Origin: JACZUI01 sp965216725
GTDB taxonomy: Bacteria; Actinomycetota; Acidimicrobiia; Spongiisociales; ZC4RG35
Direction: 5' to 3'
Assembly (NCBI GenBank): GCA_965216725.1
Contig: CBDCGI010000007.1
Location: forward strand, 62,001 to 126,000
DNA: 64,000 bases
This document shows, piece after piece, positions 43,401 through 49,877 of this stretch. The first letter of the stretch is position 1. Each line of letters begins with the position of its first letter. Below the pieces are notes generated by a model. The model did not search any database. It was given only the letters and a program-made list of their open reading frames with translations, and had not been told where the DNA came from. Position numbers and translations under genes: made by a program.

Positions 43401-43845
43401 AGCCGCATTCGAAGGCGACCCCTCCACGAGCCTCAACCGACTCGAAGAGTTGGAAGGCAAAGACTGGTGGCAGGCGATCGGATCGGCGTGGCCCATCCTG
43501 CTCAGCCTCATCCTCCTCGGCGAGCCGAGGCATCTGGCAAAAGTAAGGGAAGTCTATGAGCCATTTCTGCCTCGGTTCCACCAGGAGATCGCGCTGGTGG
43601 GAGCACTGGAGATCGCATCAACCGAGCCAGATCTCGCCGCGGACAGAATCGAGGAGTTGGTTCGGGTTTCAGAACAAACCGACAACCGGTTCACCAAAGC
43701 GATGCAACTGATGGGCGCAGCCCAGTTCCTCCCCGGGACCGACCCGCGACGCAGCCAGTATCAGGAGCGGGCGCGCAGCTTCACGGTCAATCGCGGGCTC
43801 AATGGGCTGACAGACCTCATCGACAGGCGGTTGGTGGGACGCTGA
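40402..43845 (+). CDS. Zinc-ribbon / class III adenylate cyclase / AAA-type ATPase / TPR multidomain protein
   Basis: The 1147-residue protein has, in order, two Cys4 zinc ribbons (Cys3, 6, 17, 20 and 28, 31, 42, 45), a class III cyclase domain (about 64-240) with metal Asp73 and Asp118, Lys113 in VEKFIGDA and Asp185 in GDLVNTASRLE that favour ATP, and an ATPase domain with Walker A GEAGIGKS (288-295), LVFQDLHWADPAM, followed by TPR-like helices to the end. Such proteins are common in actinobacteria as signal-integrating cyclases. GTG start. The cNMP-binding protein next door is a natural receptor. Confidence 0.9.
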   Translation: MICPNCQKENPAANRFCGHCGQGLAQACPSCGSENPPGQRFCGQCGTDLGSTDAEPVTTTTTERRLVTVLFADLTGYTSFAEKRDSEDTRRFLGTYFDRSREIVERFGGIVEKFIGDAVMAVWGADVAHEDDAERAVRAGFELTDLVAKLASEEGASHLALRVGINTGEAAVGPGEGHMGFVTGDLVNTASRLESAAQPGTVLVGKLTQEAASRAVAFEPAGDQALKGKSEKVPTWRAMRVLSEVGGRGRAEALEPPFVGRAEELRLLKDLRDTVGRESRARMVSLVGEAGIGKSRLVWEFLKWIDGLIEDTYWHEGRSPSYGDGVTFWAVAEMIRRRAGIRENDPNAEAAKKLDETLEQFVDDQERRAWIRPRVMAVLGIGEAPPGDRAELDAAVRAFFEGVASRGTTVLVFQDLHWADPAMLDFVEDLTDWWRDQPILVITESRQDLLDRRPTFGTSRQGVISSTLGALSDTEMTEMVNRTVPGLPEAVVSAIVGRAAGVPLYAVELLRNLLATGDIEEDGESYRMVGDVSDLAVPESLQAIIGARLDRLDGDEKRLVQDAAILGHAFSLDALAVITGEPTEALEPRIQQLCRRELIERVRDFQSPEVGQYRFLQGMIRDVAIGRMSKENRRRRHLAVAEHMEGQLDPEIAVVVASHYLQALEATGDGSEHEEIKAKALTSVVAAASRAADLGSWEQVQSTSEIGLDLAEDDSERAPFWEAQLDAHANLSNRDMAEKYGQMAVEFHRSAGNETDMWRVMHKLGLMYTNLGLRDKAVQLLSEVVHEDAPIESDRELAIAATVFCRASMLQNLPVGPFLDRAIHAAERLDLRPQLLDALITKSGFADFEGRHTESIILLKGAVQMAMDADLTAESARGLNNLAFQLAAIDEEASLQAQNEAMEIARKSGNRPIIQWHLMQHGFGQALRGRVEKMEEIHEDPMWVDAGPDILAGRRFYESMAWLLVGDYEQARQMMDESSDLMDHTDPQSVAWLDAGRVMQAAFEGDPSTSLNRLEELEGKDWWQAIGSAWPILLSLILLGEPRHLAKVREVYEPFLPRFHQEIALVGALEIASTEPDLAADRIEELVRVSEQTDNRFTKAMQLMGAAQFLPGTDPRRSQYQERARSFTVNRGLNGLTDLIDRRLVGR

Positions 43846-43887
43846 ACCACGGCCGGCGAGCTCGGGGCTCCCTGTAGGGTTCAGCTC

Positions 43888-44307
43888 GTGGCCGAGTTGA
43901 AGACCCGTAAGAACGACGGTGATGTCGACGCCTTCCTCAACTCCATCGAGGACGAGACAAAACGGTCCGACAGCTTCAAGATCAAGGACCTGATGGAGCG
44001 TTTGTCGGGTGACCAGGCGCGGATGTGGGGATCATCCATCGTGGGATTCGGAGAGCGGACTTACACACGTGCTGACGGCAAAGGGGCCGACTGGTTCAAG
44101 ATCGGTTTCTCACCCCGAAAACAGAACCTGACTCTCTACATAATGGATGGCTTCGATTCCTACGAGAGCCACCTGGAGAATCTGGGCAAACACTCCACGG
44201 GCAAGGCATGTCTTTACATCAAACGTCTCGACCAAGTGGACATGGGAGTCTTGGAAACGCTCGTGACTGACTCGCTGAAAGCGATTGACTCAACCACTGG
44301 AGCGTGA
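43888..44307 (+). CDS. DUF1801 (YdhG-like) protein
   Basis: The 139-residue protein matches the small soluble family: VDAFLNSIEDETKRSDSFKIKDLMERLSGDQARMWGSSIVGFGERTY, DWFKIGFSPRKQNLTLYIMDGFDSYESHLENLGKHSTGKACLYIKRLDQVD. GTG start. Its biochemical role is not known. It overlaps the flavin-reductase-like gene by 4 nt (GTGA). Confidence 0.85.
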   Translation: MAELKTRKNDGDVDAFLNSIEDETKRSDSFKIKDLMERLSGDQARMWGSSIVGFGERTYTRADGKGADWFKIGFSPRKQNLTLYIMDGFDSYESHLENLGKHSTGKACLYIKRLDQVDMGVLETLVTDSLKAIDSTTGA

Positions 44308-44816
44308 CAATTCACGACGGCAATCCCTTTGCCGACCCCGAGCCCGCAAGGGAAATGTGGAGGCGGTTTCGGGGGCGATTGGCAGCCCCGGTGACGATCA
44401 TCACCTCGGGTCAACAAGGTCAGATGTCAGGGTTGACCGTGTCCTCCTTGGTGCTGATCGAGGGCATGCCGCCTGTCGTCCAAGCAGTCATCGGCCCCCT
44501 CACCGACCTGTGGTCATCGATTGCCGAAACCGGCAGATTCGTGGTCCACATCTGCGATGTTGGACACCAGCCATTGGCCGACGTGTTTGCCGGTCTGAGA
44601 CCGAGCCCGGGCGGCGTTTTTGCCGCCACCAGCCACGAGGAGGGCGAGTGGGGCCCGGTGCTCACGGCCATCCCGGACCGGATGCACTGTGAGCTGGCCA
44701 GCCTCACCGAAGTGGGCCACGCCGGAGTTGTGACCGGGGAGGCGGCCGGGGTCGAGATCAGCGAACTGACCGAGCCGTTGATCCACTTCCGTGGGAAGTA
44801 CCGTGGACTGGGTTAG
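44304..44816 (+). CDS. Flavin-reductase-like (FMN-binding split barrel) protein
   Basis: The 170-residue protein shows the family order LAAPVTIITSGQQGQMSGLTVSSLVLIEGMPPVVQAVIGPLTDLWSSIAETGRFVVHIC and a C-terminal IHFRGKYRGL. Such proteins supply reduced flavin to a monooxygenase or carry a flavin themselves. GTG start coupled to the DUF1801 gene; the stop overlaps the convergent rmuC stop. Confidence 0.82.
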   Translation: MTIHDGNPFADPEPAREMWRRFRGRLAAPVTIITSGQQGQMSGLTVSSLVLIEGMPPVVQAVIGPLTDLWSSIAETGRFVVHICDVGHQPLADVFAGLRPSPGGVFAATSHEEGEWGPVLTAIPDRMHCELASLTEVGHAGVVTGEAAGVEISELTEPLIHFRGKYRGLG

Positions 44817-45859
44817 GAGGCCGCTCTCAGGCTCTCCTCTTGGGGGGCCGACCGAATGGCCTCGTCGATCTGCTCCAGATCGCCCGGGACAGCCTCTCCG
44901 GCCGAGTCGCTGATACGACCGAGAAGCGGTCCCACGCGGCTGCTCCAAGAGCCAACAGCTCCGTTGAAGGCCCGAATAGTCGATTCCAGCCCGGCACCGA
45001 TCTTGCCGAGATGCCCGATCCATGTGGACAGCCGCCGGTGCAGCTCACGGACATCGTCGACTATCCGTTTGGCATCGAGATGGGCCCGGTGTTCTGCAAG
45101 TACCGCGCCAACACTGGAGACCACGGCGAACAATGAAGTGGGCCCGGCGACGACAACGCGTTTCTCCAGAAGGGACTCGAGAACAGCTTGATTTGCTTCG
45201 CAAACCGCCTCGAACACCGACTGCGAGGGTAGGTACATGATCACATAGCCACCGTGGGCGATATCGGAGTATCTGCGTTTCGCGAGGTCGGATCCCACGC
45301 GGAGAATCTCCTGGCCCTGTGACTCCAGAAGCACGCCTTTCTGAGTCGGGTCGTCGGTCTGGACGGCCTCCAGATACCGCGCCACCGGGAATTTGGAGTC
45401 GACGACGATGTCGGCGCCGCCTGGGAGGTGGATGATGACGTCTGGCTTCAGGTCTCCATCCCGTGCCTGTTGGGTGAAATCGCGCCCCTCGACCAGCTGC
45501 CCCAGCTCGAGGATTCGACGCAGGGAGACCTCTCCCCATCCGCCGCGGGCCCGGTCGTTCCCAAAGAGTGCCGAAATCTCGGACATGCGCGACCCCAGAC
45601 CGCCTACCTGCTCGTTGAGGACCGCCTCCCGACTGGCGAGGTTGGCCTTCATCTCGGTGAGCCTGCTTTCCACCGCCCCGACGCTTTCCCGCAGTGACTC
45701 GTCTCTGAGCAGGAAGGTGGACTCCATCTGGGCAAGACGCTCCGTCAGCTCGGGCTGGCCTCTGCCATTCCGCGCCCGCCTGACGAGCACGGCGGAGACC
45801 ATCAGACTCACGCTCAGCAACGCGGTAGCTGCCACGATCGCGATCTCGATTGTCATCAA
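44813..45859 (-). CDS. rmuC: RmuC-family protein
   Basis: The 348-residue protein has an N-terminal membrane helix (about 4-27), a coiled-coil (about 35-100) and the conserved core RARGGWGEVSLRRILELGQLVEGRDF...KPDVIIHLPGGADIVVDSKFPVARYLEAV...GYVIMYLPSQSVFEAV, which has a PD-(D/E)xK-like nuclease fold (IVVDSKFP). RmuC limits DNA inversions at short inverted repeats and aids genome stability. Divergent from the macrodomain gene. Confidence 0.9.
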   Translation of the reverse strand: MMTIEIAIVAATALLSVSLMVSAVLVRRARNGRGQPELTERLAQMESTFLLRDESLRESVGAVESRLTEMKANLASREAVLNEQVGGLGSRMSEISALFGNDRARGGWGEVSLRRILELGQLVEGRDFTQQARDGDLKPDVIIHLPGGADIVVDSKFPVARYLEAVQTDDPTQKGVLLESQGQEILRVGSDLAKRRYSDIAHGGYVIMYLPSQSVFEAVCEANQAVLESLLEKRVVVAGPTSLFAVVSSVGAVLAEHRAHLDAKRIVDDVRELHRRLSTWIGHLGKIGAGLESTIRAFNGAVGSWSSRVGPLLGRISDSAGEAVPGDLEQIDEAIRSAPQEESLRAAS

Positions 45860-45946
45860 ACCTCTCTATGTCGATCCCCACAGCCTGACGACCAGGTGTG
45901 ACATTTTCGGACCAACCCCTCGCTGTCAACGGAATAGGTTTGGGCT

Positions 45947-46474
45947 ATGACACACATCGTCGCTCTCATGGGCGACATCACGACGCAGAACGTGGACGTG
46001 ATCGTCAATGCGGCCAACAACCAGCTTGCCGGTGGCGGTGGCGTCGATGGCGCAATTCATCGTGCAGGAGGGCCTGAGATCACGACGCAATGCCAGGCAT
46101 GGGTTGCCAGCAACGGCGATCTGGCCACTGGTGAGGCCATGGCCACCACCGGAGGCGATCTCGCGGCGGAATGGGTGGTGCACACGGTGGGTCCGATCTG
46201 GGGCGCCGTCGATACAGACACGGCCGACCACTTGCTGGCCGCGGCCTACAGAACCAGTCTCGATGTCGCCAAGGGGCTTGAAGCGGCCCGAGTCGCCTTT
46301 CCCAATATCTCCACCGGCGTCTACGGGTTCCCCAAACCGAGAGCCGCGCAGATCGCGATAGCGACGGTGTCGCAGTGGGCTGGGGGTTCTCCTGGACCTG
46401 TCGAAGAGATTCGATTTGTGTGTTTCGACCAGGAGAACTTCGACTTGTATCAGGCGGGGCTCCCGTCGCCGTAG
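45947..46474 (+). CDS. Macrodomain protein (ADP-ribose binding/hydrolysing)
   Basis: The 175-residue protein is a single macrodomain: VALMGDITTQNVDVIVNAANNQLAGGGGVDGAIHRAGG (loop 1), then GGDLAAEWVVHTVGPIWG and VAFPNISTGVYGFPKPRAAQIAIATV (loop 2). Members bind ADP-ribose or O-acetyl-ADP-ribose and can remove ADP-ribose from targets. Opposite orientation to rmuC with an 87-bp spacer. Confidence 0.9.
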   Translation: MTHIVALMGDITTQNVDVIVNAANNQLAGGGGVDGAIHRAGGPEITTQCQAWVASNGDLATGEAMATTGGDLAAEWVVHTVGPIWGAVDTDTADHLLAAAYRTSLDVAKGLEAARVAFPNISTGVYGFPKPRAAQIAIATVSQWAGGSPGPVEEIRFVCFDQENFDLYQAGLPSP

Positions 46475-46513
46475 TCGACGATGTGACACGCAGGCGGGCT
46501 GGCAGACACTTTG

Positions 46514-46533
46514 GTGATGCCTGCTGGCATCAC
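46514..46533. promoter_or_regulatory. Perfect 8-bp inverted repeat upstream of queG
   Basis: GTGATGCC and GGCATCAC around TGCT, 32 nt before the queG GTG. Could be an operator or a leader stem. Nothing else is visible in this 91-bp spacer. Confidence 0.4.
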
Positions 46534-46565
46534 GATCTCGCCGCTCTCGCTGCAAGACTTCGCTC

Positions 46566-47693
46566 GTGGAACGAGAGTTAGCGGACAAGGTCGTCGAGAC
46601 GGCCTTTGCGGCCGGGGCGAACACGGTTGGAATCACCGTGTCGGAGCCGTTTGCCGAGGCCCGCACGGCGCTCGAGGCGAATCTGGCAAATGGGCTATCC
46701 GGGCCGCTTCGATTCACCTACGGAGACCCTGCGACCGCCACCGACATCAGCCGGACCTACCCGTGGGCCAAAGCTTTGGTGTCTGTGGGCCGGACGTATG
46801 TCGACGAGTCTCCCCCACCGCACACCCGAGGCCCAATAGTCGCCAGGTTTGCGACGGATGATCACTACGTACCGGTCCGGGATGCACTCGGCGCCGTGGC
46901 GCGGACGGTCGAGTCACACGGCTTCAAGGCAGCGGCTCTGATCGACGACAACCGGATGGTGGACAGGGCAGTCGCAATCCGTTCTGGTGCCGGTTGGCGC
47001 GGTCGCAACACGATGGTGCTGACTCCCGCCGCCGGGCCATGGATGCTGTTGGGGACCCTGGCGACCGATGCCGAGCTGGCGCCGACGTCGCCGATGAATC
47101 GGAGCTGTGGCACTTGTACGGCCTGTATACCGGCCTGCCCAACCGGCGCTCTATCGGGGGCGGGGCTTGACGCCAGACGGTGCATCTCCACGTGGCTGCA
47201 GAGCCCGGGCCCCATCCCCCACTGGATCCGACCCGCGGTCGGGCGTCGCATCTACGGATGCGACGACTGCCTCACTTCGTGCCCGCCGGGACACAAGGCC
47301 ATGGCAAAGGTGACGTTGCCCGTGCGAACACTCTCGTTTTCGGGCCTGCTCTCCCTCTCGGACGCTGAACTGGTCTCGAGATTCGAGTGGTGGTACATAC
47401 CACGGCGGGATGGCCGTTATCTGCGCCGCAACTTGCTGATAGCGGCCGGCAACTCCCGTGAACCAGAGGCCCGGGGGTCGATCGAGGAGCATCTCTCCCA
47501 CCGCTCGTCACTGATCCGCGGCACGGCGGCCTGGGCCTTGGCCCGGTGCTCGGGCGGTGAAGCATCCGAGCGATTGGCGGAAATGAGCGGCCGGGAACGA
47601 GCGCCCGAAGCTCGAAAAGAGCTGGAACTGGCGATGCTGATGATCGAAGACCCGGCAGCGTATGCAGACGAGGTTGGAAGCGGGCCGAGATGA
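46566..47693 (+). CDS. queG: Epoxyqueuosine reductase-like protein (QueG family)
   Basis: The 375-residue protein has the cobalamin-binding N-terminal part, a first [4Fe-4S] set CGTCTACIPACPTGAL (Cys181, 184, 187, 191), a second cluster YGCDDCLTSCPPG (Cys232, 235, 239) with Cys206 in RRCISTW, and HEAT-like helices at the end. QueG carries out the last step of queuosine formation. The second cluster is usually followed by PWN; here it is PPG, so a QueG-like relative with another substrate is possible. GTG start. Confidence 0.85.
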   Translation: MERELADKVVETAFAAGANTVGITVSEPFAEARTALEANLANGLSGPLRFTYGDPATATDISRTYPWAKALVSVGRTYVDESPPPHTRGPIVARFATDDHYVPVRDALGAVARTVESHGFKAAALIDDNRMVDRAVAIRSGAGWRGRNTMVLTPAAGPWMLLGTLATDAELAPTSPMNRSCGTCTACIPACPTGALSGAGLDARRCISTWLQSPGPIPHWIRPAVGRRIYGCDDCLTSCPPGHKAMAKVTLPVRTLSFSGLLSLSDAELVSRFEWWYIPRRDGRYLRRNLLIAAGNSREPEARGSIEEHLSHRSSLIRGTAAWALARCSGGEASERLAEMSGRERAPEARKELELAMLMIEDPAAYADEVGSGPR

Positions 47694-47712
47694 GCAAATT
47701 CTGAATGCGGAA

Positions 47713-47747
47713 TGTCCCAAATATGACGCCCTCCTCCTAAGGATTGC
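47713..47747 (-). repeat. Dispersed 35-bp repeat, copy B
   Basis: On the minus strand it reads GCAATCCTTAGGAGGAGGG then CGTCATATTTGGGACA. It matches copy A at 29 of 35 positions and copy C at 28 of 31 over the shared core. It lies 20 nt after the queG stop and directly before a strong terminator. Confidence 0.75.
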
Positions 47748-47752
47748 AAAAA

Positions 47753-47777
47753 GGACGCTGTCCCGAGGACAGCGTCC
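47753..47777. terminator. Bidirectional intrinsic terminator after queG
   Basis: GGACGCTGTCC and GGACAGCGTCC, perfect 11-bp arms around CGA, with AAAAA before and CTTTT after. It would stop queG transcripts on plus and transcripts of the 58-residue gene on minus. Confidence 0.85.
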
Positions 47778-47845
47778 CTTTTGGTGGAAGGGGCCGGGAG
47801 GAGGAAAGTGACCCGGCCGCGGGTTGGGAGGTTTGAATCGGACGC

Positions 47846-48022
47846 CTAGGCGTGGGCGCTCAGCTCTCGCTCGACCTTCGAGCCGGTGAGCAACTGACCT
47901 GCCTCGCCGCAGGCACATTTGTAAGTCATCACCAAACCATGTTCGGTGTCGCTGATGCCATGGATGGAACCGGTCCAGATCATGACCTCGCGATCGAGCC
48001 TGTTGCAGTGGACCACCATCAT
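47846..48022 (-). CDS. 58-residue Cys-containing protein of unknown function
   Basis: A short minus-strand frame: MMVVHCNRLDREVMIWTGSI then HGISDTEHGLVMTYKCACGEAGQLLTG... with Cys6, Cys36 and Cys38 and several His, possibly a small zinc-binding fold. The reading frame stays open for 33 codons further upstream (KCACGEAGQLL context plus THQPRLGPAQVESP) with protein-like sequence but no ATG, GTG or TTG, so the real start may be an unusual codon or the gene may be 5'-damaged. The terminator at 47753 follows it. Confidence 0.55.
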   Translation of the reverse strand: MMVVHCNRLDREVMIWTGSIHGISDTEHGLVMTYKCACGEAGQLLTGSKVERELSAHA

Positions 48023-48170
48023 CAGCGGGCTTTCGACCTGCGCCGGACCCAGCCTTGGCTGGTGCGTTCCGATGCGAACCTCGGCACGCGAGTCCGCCGG
48101 TGATGATCCTGGCGGACATATTCAGCTGTTGATGCGGGATGAACCGACATGTCTTCCGCCTTTCTGCGTA

Positions 48171-48199
48171 TTGACGTAAGGGATGTTTCCCTTTATGCT
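48171..48199 (+). promoter_or_regulatory. Sigma-70-type promoter with a dyad inside its spacer
   Basis: TTGACG (48171-48176), 17-nt spacer, TATGCT (48194-48199), then 35 nt to the ATG of the CGNR gene. Most of the spacer (48178-48193) is the inverted repeat AAGGGA-TGTT-TCCCTT, ideally placed for a repressor to block polymerase. The CGNR protein itself is a candidate for that repressor. Confidence 0.75.
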
Positions 48200-48234
48200 C
48201 ATTACACGGTACCTCAGACGCCGTAACAAGTCAA

Positions 48235-48780
48235 ATGGATTTTTCTCATTACTCAACCGACCCGGTTGACCTGGCAATAGACCTGGTCAACAGCAGTGAA
48301 GAACCGGGCGGCGCGCTGGCATCGCTTGAGGATCTCAACGAGTTCCTGGACAGCTATGAGAACCTCTGGGACGGGGTGGCCCGACCCCCTGCTGCCCGAG
48401 ACCTTCCCTCTGCCCGGAAGCTACGTGACTCCCTCCGGGACGTCATCGCTTCCCCAGACAACGAGACCGCAGCGGCCCGGCTCAACGAGATTCTCAGCGA
48501 ACACGGAGCCGAGCCGCGGGTGTCGTATCACAACGGTGTCCCCCACTTTCATTTCGAACCAATTGGCTCCCGCATGGTGGATTGGCTCGGCGCCATCACA
48601 GCCATGGCCCTGGCAAGCGTGATCGTCGACCACGGTGTCGACCGGTTCGGTGTTTGCTCGGCCAAGGACTGCGAAGACGTCTTTATCGACACCTCGCGTA
48701 ACCGCTCGCGGAAGAACTGCTCCTCGACATGCTCGACGCGGGAAGCAGTCGCCGCCTATCGGGCCCGCCAGGCCGGGTGA
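48235..48780 (+). CDS. CGNR zinc-finger protein (ABATE-type N-terminal domain)
   Basis: The 181-residue protein has an N-terminal alpha/beta part (AIDLVNS...LASLEDLNEFL) and a C-terminal CGNR-type zinc finger FGVCSAKDCEDVFIDTSRNRSRKNCSSTCSTREAVAAYRAR with four Cys; the Gly of the CGNR name is replaced here (RSRKNC). Members are thought to be stress-linked transcription regulators. It has a well-formed promoter. Confidence 0.85.
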   Translation: MDFSHYSTDPVDLAIDLVNSSEEPGGALASLEDLNEFLDSYENLWDGVARPPAARDLPSARKLRDSLRDVIASPDNETAAARLNEILSEHGAEPRVSYHNGVPHFHFEPIGSRMVDWLGAITAMALASVIVDHGVDRFGVCSAKDCEDVFIDTSRNRSRKNCSSTCSTREAVAAYRARQAG

Positions 48781-48783
48781 GCG

Positions 48784-49704
48784 TCAGCCGTCCAGGACAT
48801 CCAGGACGGCGCCGGCAAACTCAATACCCTCCCTGCCCTCAGGAAACGGGTTGAGCTCGATCATGGTCGCTCCCAAGGCGGCCAGATCGTGGACACGCTC
48901 CGCGACCTCGTCCGCCGTGCCGCGCAAGGGGACACCCAGTCCTACGTCCTCGGCCTTTACCGGGGTGCCCGGGGTCTCGACGAAGACGCCAACCGACTTG
49001 CCGATGCTCCCCGATTCTCGCCCCTTTTCAGAGCACACCTCCTCCAGGAGGCGGAAGCGGTCCTCGAAATCTGCTGCGAGTGAGCTCTCAGTGGCGTAAG
49101 CGCTCCAGATGTCCCCATGCTCGACGGCGAGCCCGACAGTCCGGGGCCCATGCCCGGCGAGCATCAGCGGTATCCCTCCCGGGCGGGGGCCCTTTGGCTG
49201 GCTGGCGAGACCGTCCACCCGGTGAAACTCACCCTCGAAGGTGATCTCGTCGCTTTGCCGGAGAAGCGGGACAATGATCTCCAGCGCCTCCTCATATCGG
49301 GAGATGGTCTTATCGGCCGGGAAACCGAAGGCTGCCCCCTGGCTGCCGGCGTGGCCGGCGCCGAGGCCAAAGATGAATCGTCCCCCACTGATCTCGTCGA
49401 TGGTGTCGGCCACCTTGGCGGTGAGGCCGGCATTCCGATGCAGAGCCGACAACACCCATGTGCCCACTTTGATCGAGCTCGTCGTTGCCGCGACTGCGGC
49501 GGTCAGGGCCACACATTCCCAGAACCCTCGCGGTGCGGGCCAATCGGGATGCTTCCAGTACAACTCGTCGGGCACCCACACTGTGTCGAAACCGAGGCTC
49601 TCTGCTTGGACTGCCAGCTCGCCTATCTCATCCCATGTCGGCTTCTTCCCTGTGGGCGGGTCCTCTAGCGCTGGCAAGACGAACCCGATCTCGGCTGGTC
49701 GCAA
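48784..49704 (-). CDS. LLM-class (luciferase-like) flavin/F420-dependent oxidoreductase, third copy
   Basis: The 306-residue TIM-barrel protein shows GELAVQAESLGFDTVWVPDEL, IKVGTWVLSALHRNAGLTAKVADTIDEISGGRFIFGLGAGHAGSQGAAFGFPAD and GGIPLMLAGHGPRTVGLAVEHGD. It belongs to a different sub-group from the two copies at 8-11 kb. TTG start, read from 49704. Convergent with the CGNR gene, 3 bp apart. Confidence 0.83.
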   Translation of the reverse strand: MRPAEIGFVLPALEDPPTGKKPTWDEIGELAVQAESLGFDTVWVPDELYWKHPDWPAPRGFWECVALTAAVAATTSSIKVGTWVLSALHRNAGLTAKVADTIDEISGGRFIFGLGAGHAGSQGAAFGFPADKTISRYEEALEIIVPLLRQSDEITFEGEFHRVDGLASQPKGPRPGGIPLMLAGHGPRTVGLAVEHGDIWSAYATESSLAADFEDRFRLLEEVCSEKGRESGSIGKSVGVFVETPGTPVKAEDVGLGVPLRGTADEVAERVHDLAALGATMIELNPFPEGREGIEFAGAVLDVLDG

Positions 49705-49773
49705 CTGTCACTCCTGATGGCGTTCGGCAACGTTAGAGAGGAGCGCGCTGACCGCGCCGCCCCAAGAAACCCA

Positions 49774-49821
49774 TCGAGTGTGCTTGTCCTACCCAGAAAC
49801 CGAGAGGACAAGCACACTCGA
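49774..49821. terminator. Perfect 17-bp stem-loop between two minus-strand genes
   Basis: Arms TCGAGTGTGCTTGTCCT (49774-49790) and AGGACAAGCACACTCGA (49805-49821) pair without mismatch around a 14-nt loop. It lies 56 nt after the peptidase stop and 69 nt before the next minus-strand gene. No U-run, so it may be a processing or protective stem, an unusual terminator, or the remains of a mobile element end. Confidence 0.65.
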
Positions 49822-49877
49822 CGAAAGAGGAAAAGGGATTCCGGGGAGAGCTCTGACCCGCTTTCCCCTGAAAACAC

